Positions 1 to 10,457 are shown, counted from the stretch's first letter. The stretch is 50,954 bases of DNA from Marinomonas pollencensis (GCF_003387375.1 NZ_QUNG01000019.1:1-50954), one strand, 5' to 3'. Notes: generated from the sequence alone by a model not told the origin. Program-made: numbers and translations.

Positions 1-25
1 ACGCCCTTGCGATTCGGATTCTCTT

Positions 26-90
26 CCCCTCAGTCGGGGTAAGACAGGTTTCTTTCAACCTGACGGGTTTGCCAGCTTCGCTGGGCAAAC
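26..90. other. cluster of three short inverted repeats
   Basis: Three hairpin-forming inverted repeats follow each other before the cysB terminator: CCCC/GGGG (26-39), CAGGTT/AACCTG (45-62) and GTTTGCCAGC/GCTGGGCAAAC with one bulge (67-90). None has a clear T-tract of its own. They may be the 3' end of a transcript from the gene beyond the left edge, or an untranslated RNA element. Function unknown. Confidence 0.4.
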
Positions 91-122
91 AAAAAAGGCT
101 CTTTTCTAAAGCGAAAAGAGCC
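91..122 (-). terminator. rho-independent terminator of cysB
   Basis: A perfect 10-bp stem, GGCTCTTTTC/GAAAAGAGCC, with a 6-nt loop (97-122). On the minus strand it is followed by six T residues (91-96). It lies 25 bases beyond the cysB stop codon. Confidence 0.85.
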
Positions 123-146
123 TTCTTGTCATGCCGCCTAAACAGT

Positions 147-1124
<978 letters not shown>

Positions 1125-1167
1125 CTACCTTATTCCAAAAAGAGTTAAAAACAGAAGAAAACATTAC

Positions 1168-1196
1168 TTTATAGAATAGAGAAAAACCTCTAGTGT
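1168..1196 (+). promoter_or_regulatory. candidate CysB-type promoter element of the TSUP gene
   Basis: The 14-mer TTTATAGAATAGAG (1168-1181) is followed after 9 nt by TAGTGT (1191-1196), a possible -10. Twelve of 14 bases, the 9-nt spacing and five of six -10 bases recur before cysI (4006-4034). Inference: a shared activator site overlapping the -35 region. CysB sites are degenerate, so this is tentative. Confidence 0.4.
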
Positions 1197-1228
1197 TGCC
1201 AGCTTAAATCAGCGAAAGAAAGATTACG

Positions 1229-1990
1229 ATGGATTTTATTTGGTATATTTTTGCCGGCGCTGCCGTTGGTCTTGCGGTGGGCATCACAGGCGTAGGTGGC
1301 GGTTCTTTAATGACCCCTCTTTTATTATTATTTGGTTTCCCCACTCACATTGCCATTGGCACAGACTTAATGTATGCCGGCATTGCTAAAAGCACTGGCG
1401 TATATTTACATGCTAAACGAGGAAATGTTAACTGGAAAATAGTCAGTGCCATGACAGCAGGTAGCCTACCGGCCTCTTTATTTACCGTTTACGCCTTATC
1501 ACAATTTGAAAAGCCCGATCACTATCAGCAAATTTTGACTGGCACTTTAGGCATCATGCTGCTCATCACGGCATTGGTTATTATCTTCCGTGGTAAATTG
1601 TTAAACCGCTTTGATTTTCAGATGTCAGAACAGCGCAGCTTGAAAGTCATTTTCTTTTGCGGCACAGCATTAGGTGTATTAGTCACCCTTACTTCAGTGG
1701 GCGCTGGCGCCTTAGGCACCGCGATTATGATGCTATTGTTTCCAGTCATGCGCGCAAAAAACATCGTTGGTACAGATCTAGCCCACGCGGTCCCATTAAC
1801 ACTTGTCGCTGGGGTCGGACATATTTTTCTGGGCAACGTTGATTACATCCTACTGGCTGGATTGTTAATCGGCTCTATCCCCGCTATATATTTGGGCACC
1901 CAGATTTCAACTTATGTGCCTAACAAGGTTTTACAGCCTGTTTTAGCGACCGCTTTAATGGCTTTTGGCCTCAAATACCTTTTCTTCTAA
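1229..1990 (+). CDS. TSUP (TauE/SafE) family membrane permease
   Basis: 253 aa, almost entirely hydrophobic with about eight membrane segments. Two internally similar halves each begin with a glycine-rich motif (GITGVGGGSLMTP near residues 19-31 and SVGAGALGTA in the middle), typical of the TSUP/DUF81 family of sulfite, sulfoacetate or related anion exporters. It is transcribed divergently from cysB and shares a candidate promoter element with cysI, which fits export of sulfite or uptake/export of another sulfur compound. The substrate cannot be read from sequence. ATG 1229 follows a purine-rich GAAAGAAAG ribosome site. Confidence 0.85.
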   Translation: MDFIWYIFAGAAVGLAVGITGVGGGSLMTPLLLLFGFPTHIAIGTDLMYAGIAKSTGVYLHAKRGNVNWKIVSAMTAGSLPASLFTVYALSQFEKPDHYQQILTGTLGIMLLITALVIIFRGKLLNRFDFQMSEQRSLKVIFFCGTALGVLVTLTSVGAGALGTAIMMLLFPVMRAKNIVGTDLAHAVPLTLVAGVGHIFLGNVDYILLAGLLIGSIPAIYLGTQISTYVPNKVLQPVLATALMAFGLKYLFF

Positions 1991-2003
1991 AAAAACGTAA
2001 CAA

Positions 2004-2021
2004 AACCGCCAACTGGCGGTT
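2004..2021 (+). terminator. possible weak terminator after the TSUP gene
   Basis: A 7-bp GC-rich stem AACCGCC/GGCGGTT with a 4-nt loop lies 13 bases after the TSUP stop. There is no T-run on the plus strand; the T-rich side is on the minus strand. Termination is therefore uncertain. Confidence 0.35.
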
Positions 2022-2089
2022 CATAAAAAGCCGAAAACAAGATACTGTTAAACGCTATCAATAAAATGCAGCAAGCAGGAAACTCCGTA

Positions 2090-3166
2090 ATGAGCAACAC
2101 ACCCCTTGAGGACTTAAACATAGCCTCTTTTACCTCTTTGGTAACCCCAACAAAACTTAAGCAAGATTTGCCTGTCAGCGATGCGGTGAGCCACGGCGTA
2201 ACAGCAGCCCGTGAGACAATCAAAAACATCATGGATGGAAAAGACCATCGTCTGGCCATCGTTATCGGGCCTTGCTCTATTCATGATACCGAAGCCGCTT
2301 TAGATTATGCGCGTCGACTAAAAGAGCTCGCAGCAAAAGTAGATGACACTCTGTATATCGTCATGCGCGCTTATTTCGAAAAGCCACGCACGACAGTTGG
2401 CTGGAAAGGCCTCATTAATGACCCGAACCTAGATGGCACTTTCGACATTGATAAAGGTTTGCACATTGGGCGTAAGCTGCTTATTGACCTGGCCGAACTA
2501 GGCTTGCCATTAGCCACTGAAGCGCTAGACCCAATTTCACCACAATACATTCAAGACCTTATTAGCTGGTCTGCCATTGGCGCACGTACCACAGAGTCTC
2601 AAACTCACCGCGAAATGGCTTCAGGCTTATCCGGCCCTGTTGGCTTTAAAAATGGCACAGATGGCTCTATGTCTGTTGCTGTTAACGCGATGCAATCTGT
2701 GTCTCATCCACACTCTTTCCTAGGCATTAACGAACAAGGTCAAGTGGCCATCGTTAACACCAAAGGCAATGAATATGGACACGTTGTACTTCGTGGTGGC
2801 AATGGCTTGCCAAACTATGACGCTGCCAATGTAGCTAAAGCAGAAGCCGCTCTTAGTTCGGCCAACCTTAAGCACAACATCATGATCGACAGCTCTCACG
2901 AAAACTCAAACAAGAAGCCTGAGCGTCAAGTGTCTGTTGTGGAAGATGCAACTCAGCAAATCCTAGATGGCAACAATTCCATCATGGGCTTGATGATCGA
3001 AAGTAATATTGGCTGGGGCAATCAAAAAGTGCCTGCCAACAAAAACGACCTTCAATATGGTGTATCAATCACAGACGCCTGCATTGACTGGGAAACAACA
3101 GAAAACACCTTGTTGAGCATGGCAGAAAAATTAAAAACAGCGTTACCACAACGTCAACGCGGCTAA
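2090..3166 (+). CDS. aroG: 3-deoxy-7-phosphoheptulonate (DAHP) synthase, class I
   Basis: Condenses phosphoenolpyruvate and erythrose-4-phosphate, the first step of the shikimate pathway. Family motifs are clear: VIGPCSIHD near the start of the barrel, MRAYFEKPRTTVGWKGLINDP, the GARTTESQTHRE stretch, GFKNGTDG, and the metal-binding region MIDSSHENS near the C-terminus. I chose ATG 2090 (358 aa, close to the 350-356 aa of E. coli AroF/AroG) because AGGA lies 9 bases upstream; an upstream in-frame ATG at 2066 has no ribosome site. The feedback type (Phe, Tyr or Trp) cannot be assigned, so the isozyme symbol is nominal. Ends in a strong shared terminator. Confidence 0.93.
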   Translation: MSNTPLEDLNIASFTSLVTPTKLKQDLPVSDAVSHGVTAARETIKNIMDGKDHRLAIVIGPCSIHDTEAALDYARRLKELAAKVDDTLYIVMRAYFEKPRTTVGWKGLINDPNLDGTFDIDKGLHIGRKLLIDLAELGLPLATEALDPISPQYIQDLISWSAIGARTTESQTHREMASGLSGPVGFKNGTDGSMSVAVNAMQSVSHPHSFLGINEQGQVAIVNTKGNEYGHVVLRGGNGLPNYDAANVAKAEAALSSANLKHNIMIDSSHENSNKKPERQVSVVEDATQQILDGNNSIMGLMIESNIGWGNQKVPANKNDLQYGVSITDACIDWETTENTLLSMAEKLKTALPQRQRG

Positions 3167-3200
3167 TTTCTAAGATATCGACAGCCAATACTGGCGACAA

Positions 3201-3236
3201 AAAAAGGGTGTCAATCGAAAGACTGACACCCTTTTT
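3201..3236. terminator. bidirectional terminator between aroG and nfuA
   Basis: A 13-bp stem AAAAAGGGTGTCA/TGACACCCTTTTT with a 10-nt loop. It has T/A runs on both sides and sits between two convergent genes. Confidence 0.92.
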
Positions 3237-3253
3237 ATTTCGCTTGACTAAGA

Positions 3254-3835
3254 TTACATGAACGCGTTATCAGTAACCGTATGATCCGTGGCGTCTTTCA
3301 CAGCAGTCAAACCTGGTACTTTTTCAATCAAGGTTTTCTCAACCCCTTCTTTAAGGGTTAAATCAACGGCACTACAGCCTTGGCAACCGCCACCAAATTG
3401 TAGAATAGCCACTTGACCATCTACCACTTCCACTAGACTCACCTCACCACCGTGAGAAGCCAAACCTGGATTGATGTCAGAATACAACACATAGTTAATT
3501 TGGTCTTCAATCGGGCTATCCGCACTCACCTTCGGCATTTTTGCATTAGGTGCTTTAATCGTCAGCTGCCCACCCATTTTCTCAGTCGCATAGTCAACAA
3601 AAGCTTCATCCAAAAAGTTCACTGAATTTTTCTCAATGTAAACTTTTAGCTTAGGCAGATTTAAAATTTCATCTGTTTCATTCACTTCATCAGGGCGGCA
3701 ATAAGCTAGGCATGTTTCAGCATAAGGCGTACCAGGCTGCTGGATAAATATACGCACAGCAATACCCTCAACTCCCTGTTTCTCAAGCAATGAAGATAAA
3801 TACTCTTGAGCGCCATCGGTAATAGTAATGTTCAT
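3254..3835 (-). CDS. nfuA: Fe-S biogenesis protein NfuA
   Basis: 193 aa (E. coli 191). An N-terminal degenerate A-type carrier domain (about residues 1-100) is followed by the Nfu domain with the conserved pair C151-x-x-C154 in [17 protein letters not shown], which holds a [4Fe-4S] cluster at the dimer interface. It acts as an Fe-S carrier to client proteins, important under oxidative stress or iron limitation. The start at 3835 ([10 protein letters not shown]) is chosen because GAAGGG lies just upstream; an upstream ATG adds eight unconserved residues. Single gene, convergent with aroG. Confidence 0.95.
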   Translation of the reverse strand: MNITITDGAQEYLSSLLEKQGVEGIAVRIFIQQPGTPYAETCLAYCRPDEVNETDEILNLPKLKVYIEKNSVNFLDEAFVDYATEKMGGQLTIKAPNAKMPKVSADSPIEDQINYVLYSDINPGLASHGGEVSLVEVVDGQVAILQFGGGCQGCSAVDLTLKEGVEKTLIEKVPGLTAVKDATDHTVTDNAFM

Positions 3836-4005
3836 AATAACCCTTCTAAAATCGGTCACATTGTCAATGTGACCATATTACAGCAGATAACCAGCAATGC
3901 CAAAGACCGAGTAAAAAACTAAGGTATTTTTTTTCTTTATTTGCGCATTGTGGAAATCCAATAAGCCTTATTAGCAAAACCGCTATAGATATAGAGAAAT
4001 ATTCA

Positions 4006-4034
4006 TTTTTAGAATAAAGGATTTTTGGTAGAGT
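4006..4034 (+). promoter_or_regulatory. candidate CysB-type promoter element of cysI
   Basis: TTTTTAGAATAAAG (4006-4019), 9 nt, then TAGAGT (4029-4034, possible -10), mirroring the arrangement before the TSUP gene. ATTC (4001-4004) and GAAT (4012-4015) also form an inverted repeat, as in LysR-type sites. Inferred regulator: CysB. Confidence 0.42.
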
Positions 4035-4073
4035 AGCGCAACTGAAAATTTATTAACGACGGTTTATTACTTT

Positions 4074-5735
4074 ATGTATCAATACGACGCAATTGACCAA
4101 CAGCTTGTTGATGAGCGTGTAGCGCAATTTCGCGACCAGACACGCCGCTATCTTAACGACGAGTTGAGCGAGCAAGACTTCTTACCGCTACGCCTACAAA
4201 ATGGGCTTTATGTTCAGCGCTATGCGCCTATGCTTCGCATCGCTATTCCATATGGCATGCTTTCAAGCGACCAGTTGCGCACACTAGCAGATATTAGTCG
4301 TCGCTATGACCGTGCTTATGGTCATTTTAGTACACGTCAAAACCTACAATTAAACTGGCCTAAACTTGAAGACGTTCCTGATATTCTGGCTGAATTGGCC
4401 AAAGTTCAGATGCACGCCGTTCAAACTAGTGGTAACTGTATTCGTAACACCACTACAGACCAATACGCTGGCGTAATCGCCGATGAAGTGGTTGACCCTC
4501 GCCCTTATTGTGAGCTGATTCGCCAATGGTCCACATTCCACCCAGAGTTTGCTTTTTTACCTCGCAAATTTAAAATTGCAGTAAACGCCACAGAATCTGC
4601 TGACCGTGCAGCAACCCAAGTTCACGATATTGGCTTGCACATTAAGAAAAACGAAGCCGGAGACATTGGCTTTAAGGTCATTGTCGGTGGCGGTCTTGGT
4701 CGTACCCCAATGGTCGGTGTAACCATCAATGAATTCTTGCCGCGCGAAGACTTATTGACCTACCTTGACGCTATTATCCGCGTTTATAACCAACAAGGTC
4801 GCCGTGATAATAAGTACAAGGCTCGCATAAAAATTCTTGTTAAAGCACTTGGCATTGAAGAATTCCGCAAGCGCGTTGACGCTGAGTGGGTTCACCTACG
4901 CGGCAAAGAAAGCACAGTTCCAATGAGTGAGTTTGAACGCTTGCAAGGCTTCTTTACCGAACCTGCTTACCAAGCACTAGAAAACAACCCTGCTTCCTTG
5001 ACCAGCAAGCTAGCAGAGAGTGCCGGCTTCGCACGTTGGTATGAGCGCAATACCTTTGAGCACAAAAAACCAGGCTACCGCATTGTTACTTTAACTTTGA
5101 AAAAAGCAGGTCAAGCACCTGGTGACGCGACCTCCGATCAAATGGAAAAAGCGGCCACCCTAGCTGACCAGTTCAGTTTTGGCGAACTGCGCGTAAGCCA
5201 CGAGCAAAACTTAGTACTGTCTGATGTTCGTCAAGATCAGCTGGTTGACGTATGGGAAGCGGCCAAAGAAGCTGGATTCGCAACACCAACACTGGGCTTG
5301 CTAACCGATATGATTTGCTGCCCTGGCGGTGACTTCTGTGCCCTAGCAAACGCTAAATCCATCCCAATTGCAGAGCAAATCCAACAAACATTTGATAACT
5401 TAGATTATCTATACGACTTGGGCAATATTGACCTAAATATCTCTGGCTGTATGAATGCTTGTGGTCACCATCACGTTGGCAACATTGGTATCCTTGGCGT
5501 AGATAAAAAAGGCCAAGAGTTCTATCAAGTATCCATTGGTGGCGCTTCTGGACATGATGCGAGCATCGGCAAGATTCTTGGCCCCTCTTTCGCCCAAGAA
5601 GAAATCAGCGACGTCATCCAAAAACTAATGGACGTTTACGTCAGCAACCGTACCGATGAAGAGCGTTTTATCGACACTTACCGCCGCGTTGGCATCACAC
5701 CATTTAAAGAGGCCGCTTATGCCAAAGCTAATTAA
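4074..5735 (+). CDS. cysI: assimilatory sulfite reductase hemoprotein subunit
   Basis: 553 aa nitrite/sulfite reductase fold with two ferredoxin-like halves and siroheme/[4Fe-4S] ligands C416-x5-C422 (CCPGGDFC) and C459-x3-C463 (SGCMNACGHHH). It reduces sulfite to sulfide with six electrons for cysteine synthesis. The siroheme-binding arginines are likely in FSTRQNLQLNW and CIRNTTTDQ. No cysJ flavoprotein lies next to it; instead the next gene overlaps and encodes DUF934, a partnership common in Pseudomonas and Marinomonas relatives, where the electron donor is probably a ferredoxin or other carrier. The preceding AT-rich region holds a candidate CysB element. Confidence 0.92.
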   Translation: MYQYDAIDQQLVDERVAQFRDQTRRYLNDELSEQDFLPLRLQNGLYVQRYAPMLRIAIPYGMLSSDQLRTLADISRRYDRAYGHFSTRQNLQLNWPKLEDVPDILAELAKVQMHAVQTSGNCIRNTTTDQYAGVIADEVVDPRPYCELIRQWSTFHPEFAFLPRKFKIAVNATESADRAATQVHDIGLHIKKNEAGDIGFKVIVGGGLGRTPMVGVTINEFLPREDLLTYLDAIIRVYNQQGRRDNKYKARIKILVKALGIEEFRKRVDAEWVHLRGKESTVPMSEFERLQGFFTEPAYQALENNPASLTSKLAESAGFARWYERNTFEHKKPGYRIVTLTLKKAGQAPGDATSDQMEKAATLADQFSFGELRVSHEQNLVLSDVRQDQLVDVWEAAKEAGFATPTLGLLTDMICCPGGDFCALANAKSIPIAEQIQQTFDNLDYLYDLGNIDLNISGCMNACGHHHVGNIGILGVDKKGQEFYQVSIGGASGHDASIGKILGPSFAQEEISDVIQKLMDVYVSNRTDEERFIDTYRRVGITPFKEAAYAKAN

Positions 5736-6195
5736 AAACGGCGAAATCGTCGACAATCTGTACACCTGGCAACAGGACAGCGAAAGCGCAGCAACTGAAA
5801 CGTCTATCGTCCCTATGTCTAAATGGCTAGCTGAACAAAACACCATTGGCCCAGTAGCAGGTATCTGGATCGATGCCGGCGAAGGCGTCGAGTCTTTAAC
5901 AGATATCGATCTAACGCAATTTGCTGTGATTGGCATTAACTTCCCTGCATTTGTTGATGGGCGTGGTTTTTCCTACGCTCGCTTGTTGCGAGAGCGATTA
6001 GGTTACAAAGGCGAAATTCGCGCCCTTGGCAGCTTCATTGCAGACCAGCTTGGCTACCTACTTCGTGTTGGTTTTAATGGCTTTCAATTTGGCGAAGAAG
6101 TCGATCTAGAAAAGGCGCTAGCGCTGCATAAGTCATTCTCAATTGCCTACCAAGGCGATGTGAATGAACCAAGACCTATGTTCTTACGTCGTTAA
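5719..6195 (+). CDS. DUF934 protein, CysI partner
   Basis: 158 aa DUF934 domain protein (conserved blocks around GIWIDAGEG, FPAFVDGRGFSYARLLRERLGYKGEIRALG written here in part, and DQLGYLLRVGFN). Start ATG 5719 lies inside the last codons of cysI (17-nt overlap, different frame) and is preceded by AAAGAGG, so the two are translationally coupled. The family is almost always found after cysI and is presumed to help sulfite reduction, but its biochemical role is not established. A strong terminator follows, so cysI-DUF934 form a two-gene operon. Confidence 0.88.
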   Translation: MPKLIKNGEIVDNLYTWQQDSESAATETSIVPMSKWLAEQNTIGPVAGIWIDAGEGVESLTDIDLTQFAVIGINFPAFVDGRGFSYARLLRERLGYKGEIRALGSFIADQLGYLLRVGFNGFQFGEEVDLEKALALHKSFSIAYQGDVNEPRPMFLRR

Positions 6196-6223
6196 AGTTT
6201 AAATCTCTTGTCAGCATTCCGAC

Positions 6224-6248
6224 AAAAGGCCCTTTTAAGGGCCTTTTT
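6224..6248 (+). terminator. terminator of the cysI-DUF934 operon
   Basis: GC-rich stem AAAAGGCCC/GGGCCTTTT with a short T/A loop followed by T residues, 29 bases after the DUF934 stop. Confidence 0.88.
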
Positions 6249-6319
6249 CTATTGCGTATTTCGGCTGCCCTGATTATCGTATGATTTGATAAAGTGATTG
6301 ATTGTTAAAGGATCTTAAC

Positions 6320-6991
6320 GTGTCGAAAAAAAGCATAACCTGCCTTTTTGCAGGACTATTATTGTCAAGCGCCGCTCAAGCAGCGACCGCCTACGTATCA
6401 GATATCCAATTTGTTGCGATAAGGGAAGGTCAAAATAACAGTACCCGTGCGGTTGAACGCGGCATTAAAAGCGGCACCCCACTCGAAGTGTTAGAACAAG
6501 AAAACGGCTATACCAAGGTGAAAACCCCAAGCGGCAACGAAGGTTGGATTGCCGATTATTTTTTGAGTGATGACGCCGTCACCAGAGATCAGGTAATTTC
6601 ACTGCAAGCAAAACTTTCTGCACTGTCCGAAAGCAAGCAAAAACTGAACAGCGACTTTCAAGAAAGCAAACAAAAAATTTCTGACTTGAATAACAAAGTG
6701 GCGTCTCTGGAAAGCGACAAAACACAACTCATTAAACAGATCCAAGAAAATCAAGCACTCACTGACAAAGCCCAGACCATAGTGACACAAAACAGTGATG
6801 TCAGTTATCAACTTGAGTCATTAAAAAAGCAACTCGCTACCGCTGAAGCCGTTGCCGATCAACAAAAAAGCACCACTCAACAAAAGTGGTTTGCCATTGG
6901 CGCTGGCACCTTAGTCGGCGGCTTAATCATTGGCCTCTTGATCCCACTTCTATCACGTAAGAAAAAGAGCAGCACAAGCTCCTGGAGCTAA
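6320..6991 (+). CDS. YgiM-like SH3 domain membrane protein (TIGR04211 type)
   Basis: 223 aa from GTG 6320, which has AAAGGA seven bases upstream (an in-frame TTG at 6302 has no ribosome site). Order: signal peptide (about 1-22, ends SSAAQA), bacterial SH3 domain (about 23-85, with AVERGIKSGTPLEVLE and GNEGWIADYFLS), a long coiled coil (about 95-185) and a C-terminal membrane helix (IGAGTLVGGLIIGLLIPLL) with a basic tail. This is the architecture of E. coli YgiM; the exact role is unknown, with an envelope location facing the periplasm. It is followed after 12 nt by the antiporter gene, probably co-transcribed. Confidence 0.82.
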   Translation: MSKKSITCLFAGLLLSSAAQAATAYVSDIQFVAIREGQNNSTRAVERGIKSGTPLEVLEQENGYTKVKTPSGNEGWIADYFLSDDAVTRDQVISLQAKLSALSESKQKLNSDFQESKQKISDLNNKVASLESDKTQLIKQIQENQALTDKAQTIVTQNSDVSYQLESLKKQLATAEAVADQQKSTTQQKWFAIGAGTLVGGLIIGLLIPLLSRKKKSSTSSWS

Positions 6992-7003
6992 ATAGGACTT
7001 TAA

Positions 7004-8173
7004 ATGGATGCATCGATAGTACACTCCTTTTTTTTGATTTTTGGTGGAGCGGCTGTCGTTGCATCGATTGCCTTATACACCCGGCAACCAATGATCATCG
7101 CCTACATCGCTCTTGGGGTGCTGTTTGGCCCTTCCGCATTATCGTTAATTAACGAACCCAAACTGATGGATGATATGAGCCATGTAGGCATTATCTTCCT
7201 GTTATTCTTGCTTGGCCTTGATATGCAGCCAAGCCATCTTATCAATATGCTAAAGAAAGCCTCTTGGATCGCCCTATTAAGCTCAGTGGCTTTTGCTGTG
7301 CTTGGCTATTTTATCGCCTTAGCGTTCGGCTATACCGAGATAGAGAGCCTGATTGTTGGCATTGCGATGATGTTCTCAAGCACCATTGTCTGCATCAAGC
7401 TACTGCCCACCACCGTACTGCACCACAAGCACACAGGCGAACTGGTGGTTGGATTACTGCTGTTGCAGGACATAATCGCAATTGGCGTTTTATTGGCGTT
7501 GTACAGCGTCTCTGGAGGGGGGGATAACGGTATTTGGCAGTACCTGATGCCTCTTTTCGCCCTACCACTTCTGATTGCTGCCGCGTTCTTATTTGTGAAA
7601 TACATACTTTTAAAGCTGATCACACGCTTCGATCGCTTTCACGAGTATATTTTCTTGGTCTCTATCGGTTGGTGTTTATCAATGGCAGTGGCCGCCGAGT
7701 ACGCTGGACTGTCAGCCGAAATGGGGGCTTTCATTGCTGGCGTGGCGTTAGCGACTAGCCCCATTTCACAATATATCGCGACGCATTTACGCCCGCTACG
7801 AGATTTTTTCCTTATCTTGTTCTTTTTCAGTATTGGTGCCAGCTTCAATTTAAGCTTACTTGGTGTAGTTATTGTGCCCGCTTTGATTTTAGCCGTGGGT
7901 GCCATGCTGATTAAACCCGTAGTTTTCCGCTTTTTATTAAAAGGCATCAATGAGGATGCCAGCACATCGTGGGAAGTTGGCTTTCGTTTAGGGCAAGTCA
8001 GTGAATTTTCACTGTTAATTGCCTATTTAGCGGCCAATATTGGATTAATTGGCACAGAAGCTTCGCATGTGATCCAGGCAACCGCTATACTCAGCTTCGC
8101 CTTATCAACCTATGTGGTGATTCTAAACTTCCCTAATCCGATTGCGATATCGGATAGGTTGCGCAGAGATTAG
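7004..8173 (+). CDS. Kef-type monovalent cation:proton antiporter (CPA2)
   Basis: 389 aa, about 11-12 membrane segments, with the Na+/H+ exchanger fold: IIAYIALGVLFGPSAL in the early helices, MMFSSTIVCIKLL and LLLQDIIAIGVL in the core (the QD pair matches the ion-binding region of CPA2 members). It ends soon after the membrane domain and lacks the C-terminal RCK/TrkA-N regulatory domain of KefB/KefC. Likely exchanges K+ or Na+ for protons at the inner membrane. Probably co-transcribed with the upstream SH3 gene. Confidence 0.85.
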   Translation: MDASIVHSFFLIFGGAAVVASIALYTRQPMIIAYIALGVLFGPSALSLINEPKLMDDMSHVGIIFLLFLLGLDMQPSHLINMLKKASWIALLSSVAFAVLGYFIALAFGYTEIESLIVGIAMMFSSTIVCIKLLPTTVLHHKHTGELVVGLLLLQDIIAIGVLLALYSVSGGGDNGIWQYLMPLFALPLLIAAAFLFVKYILLKLITRFDRFHEYIFLVSIGWCLSMAVAAEYAGLSAEMGAFIAGVALATSPISQYIATHLRPLRDFFLILFFFSIGASFNLSLLGVVIVPALILAVGAMLIKPVVFRFLLKGINEDASTSWEVGFRLGQVSEFSLLIAYLAANIGLIGTEASHVIQATAILSFALSTYVVILNFPNPIAISDRLRRD

Positions 8174-8209
8174 GCATAAACAGCGACTTTGTAATGAATA
8201 ATTTCAAAG

Positions 8210-8253
8210 AATGAAAGGGGGTTCTGAAATGCTTTTCAGAGCCCCCTTTCATT
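8210..8253 (+). terminator. hairpin terminator after the antiporter gene
   Basis: Long stem AATGAAAGGGGG/CCCCCTTTCATT with an inner CTGAAA/TTTCAG stem. It lacks a pure T-run, but its position just after the antiporter stop fits termination. Confidence 0.65.
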
Positions 8254-8314
8254 AAACATATAAAATATAATAGAATACCGCGAAATACCTGACTACAAAT
8301 CAAAAAAAGTCTTG

Positions 8315-8320
8315 TATACT
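8315..8320 (+). promoter_or_regulatory. candidate -10 of fusA2
   Basis: TATACT preceded by CTTG and followed by the GC-rich discriminator AACGCGC, a pattern typical of growth-rate-controlled translation genes. A convincing -35 is not visible. Confidence 0.4.
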
Positions 8321-8360
8321 AACGCGCAAATTTCGTCCCTAACTTATTTAGAGTAATCTA

Positions 8361-10457
8361 ATGGCTGACTTATCAAAATACAGAAACATCGGTATTTTTG
8401 CTCACGTTGATGCGGGTAAAACTACTACTACAGAACGTATTCTTAAACTTACCGGTATCATTCACAAAATCGGTGAAGTACATGAAGGCGAATCTACAAC
8501 TGACTTCATGGAACAAGAAGCGGAGCGCGGTATTACCATCCAGTCTGCGGCTGTAAGTTGTTTCTGGAAAGATCACCGTTTCAACGTTATCGACACACCT
8601 GGACACGTTGACTTCACAGTAGAAGTTTACCGTTCTTTGAAAGTACTTGATGGTGGTGTTGGTGTATTCTGTGGTTCTGGTGGTGTTGAACCACAATCAG
8701 AAACTAACTGGCGTTACGCTAACGAATCTGGCGTTGCACGTCTTATCTTCGTTAACAAACTAGACCGTCTAGGCGCAAGCTTCTATCGCGTTACAGACCA
8801 AGTTAAAAAAGTATTGGGCGCTACGCCACTTATCATGGTACTTCCAATCGGTACTGAAGATGAGTTCGTTGGTGTTGTTGACCTTCTAAGCCGCAAAGCT
8901 TACGTTTGGGATGATTCTGGCCAACCAGAAAACTACAGCGTTGAAGACATTCCTGCTGACATGGTTGATCAAGTTGAAGAATACCGTGAAACTCTGATCG
9001 AAACAGCAGTAGAGCAAGACGACGACCTAATGATGGCATACATGGATGGTGAAGAGCCTTCCATCGAAGACATCAAACGTTGTATCCGTAAAGGTACTCG
9101 TGACCTTGCATTCTTCCCAACATACTGTGGTTCTGCCTTCAAAAACAAAGGCATGCAGCTTCTTCTTGACGCAGTTGTTGACTACCTACCAAGCCCAACA
9201 GATGTTATTCCACAAGATCTTACAGACGAAGAAGGTAATCCAAACGGCGAAAAAGCCATTGTTGATGCTAGCGAGCCGTTTAAAGCTCTTGCGTTTAAAA
9301 TCATGGATGACCGTTTCGGTGCGCTAACTTTCGTACGCGTTTACTCTGGTAAGATCAACAAAGGCGACACGATTCTAAACAGCTTCACAGGCAAAACTGA
9401 ACGTGTAGGCCGCATGGTTGAAATGCAAGCAGACGACCGTAAAGAAATCAACACTGCACAAGCAGGTGATATCCTAGCAATCGTCGGCATGAAAAACGTA
9501 CAAACTGGTCACACTCTTTGTGATCCTAAGCACCCTTGTACACTTGAAGCCATGGTTTTCCCTGAGCCAGTAATCTCTATCTCTGTAACACCTAAAGACA
9601 AAGGTGGTAACGAGAAAATGGGTATCGCAATCGGTAAAATGGTTGCAGAAGATCCAACATTCCGCGTAGAAACTGACCAAGATTCTGGTGAGACTATCCT
9701 TAAAGGAATGGGTGAGCTTCACCTAGACATTAAAGTCGATATCTTGAAGCGTACTTACGGTGTTGACCTTGTTGTTGGCCAACCACAGGTTGCTTACCGT
9801 GAAACTATCACGAAAGAAATCGAAGATACTTACACGCATAAGAAACAATCTGGTGGTTCTGGTCAGTTCGGTAAAATCGATTACCGCATCAAACCAGGTG
9901 AGCCAGGTTCTGGTTTCACTTTCTCTTCTACTGTTGTGGGCGGTAACGTACCGAAAGAATTCTTCCCAGCCGTAGAGAAAGGCTTTAAGTCTATGATGAA
10001 CGAAGGTGTTCTAGCTGGCTTCCCAGTACTAGACGTTGAAGTTGAGTTGTTTGACGGTGGTTTCCACGCAGTTGACTCCTCTGCTGTAGCCTTCGAAATC
10101 GCAGCAAAAGGCGCTTTCCGTCAGTCTATCCCTAAAGCTGGCGCTCAGTTGATCGAGCCAATCATGAAAGTGGATGTGTTCACTCCTGATGATCACGTTG
10201 GTGATGTAATCGGTGACCTTAACCGTCGTCGCGGCATGATCAAAGACCAAGAGAAAGGCTTGACTGGCGTTCGCATCAAAGCTGACGTTCCTCTTTCTGA
10301 AATGTTTGGTTACATCAGTAGCCTACGTACAATGACATCTGGTCGTGGTCAGTTCTCTATGGAGTTCTCTCACTACCTACCATGTCCTTCTAACGTTGCA
10401 GAAACTGTTATCGCTGCAGTGAAAGATAAGAAAGAACAAGAGAAAAAAGACAAGTAA
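8361..10457 (+). CDS. fusA2: translation elongation factor G, second paralogue type
   Basis: 698 aa, full-length EF-G. G-domain motifs in order: AHVDAGKTT (G1), RGITIQ (G2), DTPGH (G3), NKLD (G4), GSAF (G5), then domains II-V with GMGELHLDI and the C-terminal [19 protein letters not shown]-dependent translocation on the ribosome. It stands alone between terminators, not in a str operon (rpsL-rpsG-fusA-tuf), which together with sequence character (for example [17 protein letters not shown] in switch I) suggests the FusA2-type paralogue of marine gammaproteobacteria. Codon use is strongly biased, so it is probably highly expressed. The paralogue call is from family knowledge; the window does not show the other copy. 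Confidence 0.88.
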   Translation: MADLSKYRNIGIFAHVDAGKTTTTERILKLTGIIHKIGEVHEGESTTDFMEQEAERGITIQSAAVSCFWKDHRFNVIDTPGHVDFTVEVYRSLKVLDGGVGVFCGSGGVEPQSETNWRYANESGVARLIFVNKLDRLGASFYRVTDQVKKVLGATPLIMVLPIGTEDEFVGVVDLLSRKAYVWDDSGQPENYSVEDIPADMVDQVEEYRETLIETAVEQDDDLMMAYMDGEEPSIEDIKRCIRKGTRDLAFFPTYCGSAFKNKGMQLLLDAVVDYLPSPTDVIPQDLTDEEGNPNGEKAIVDASEPFKALAFKIMDDRFGALTFVRVYSGKINKGDTILNSFTGKTERVGRMVEMQADDRKEINTAQAGDILAIVGMKNVQTGHTLCDPKHPCTLEAMVFPEPVISISVTPKDKGGNEKMGIAIGKMVAEDPTFRVETDQDSGETILKGMGELHLDIKVDILKRTYGVDLVVGQPQVAYRETITKEIEDTYTHKKQSGGSGQFGKIDYRIKPGEPGSGFTFSSTVVGGNVPKEFFPAVEKGFKSMMNEGVLAGFPVLDVEVELFDGGFHAVDSSAVAFEIAAKGAFRQSIPKAGAQLIEPIMKVDVFTPDDHVGDVIGDLNRRRGMIKDQEKGLTGVRIKADVPLSEMFGYISSLRTMTSGRGQFSMEFSHYLPCPSNVAETVIAAVKDKKEQEKKDK

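Noticed and set aside
6302..6319. TTG start for the SH3-domain gene
   Set aside because: No ribosome site upstream; GTG 6320 has AAAGGA at good spacing and starts a clean signal peptide.
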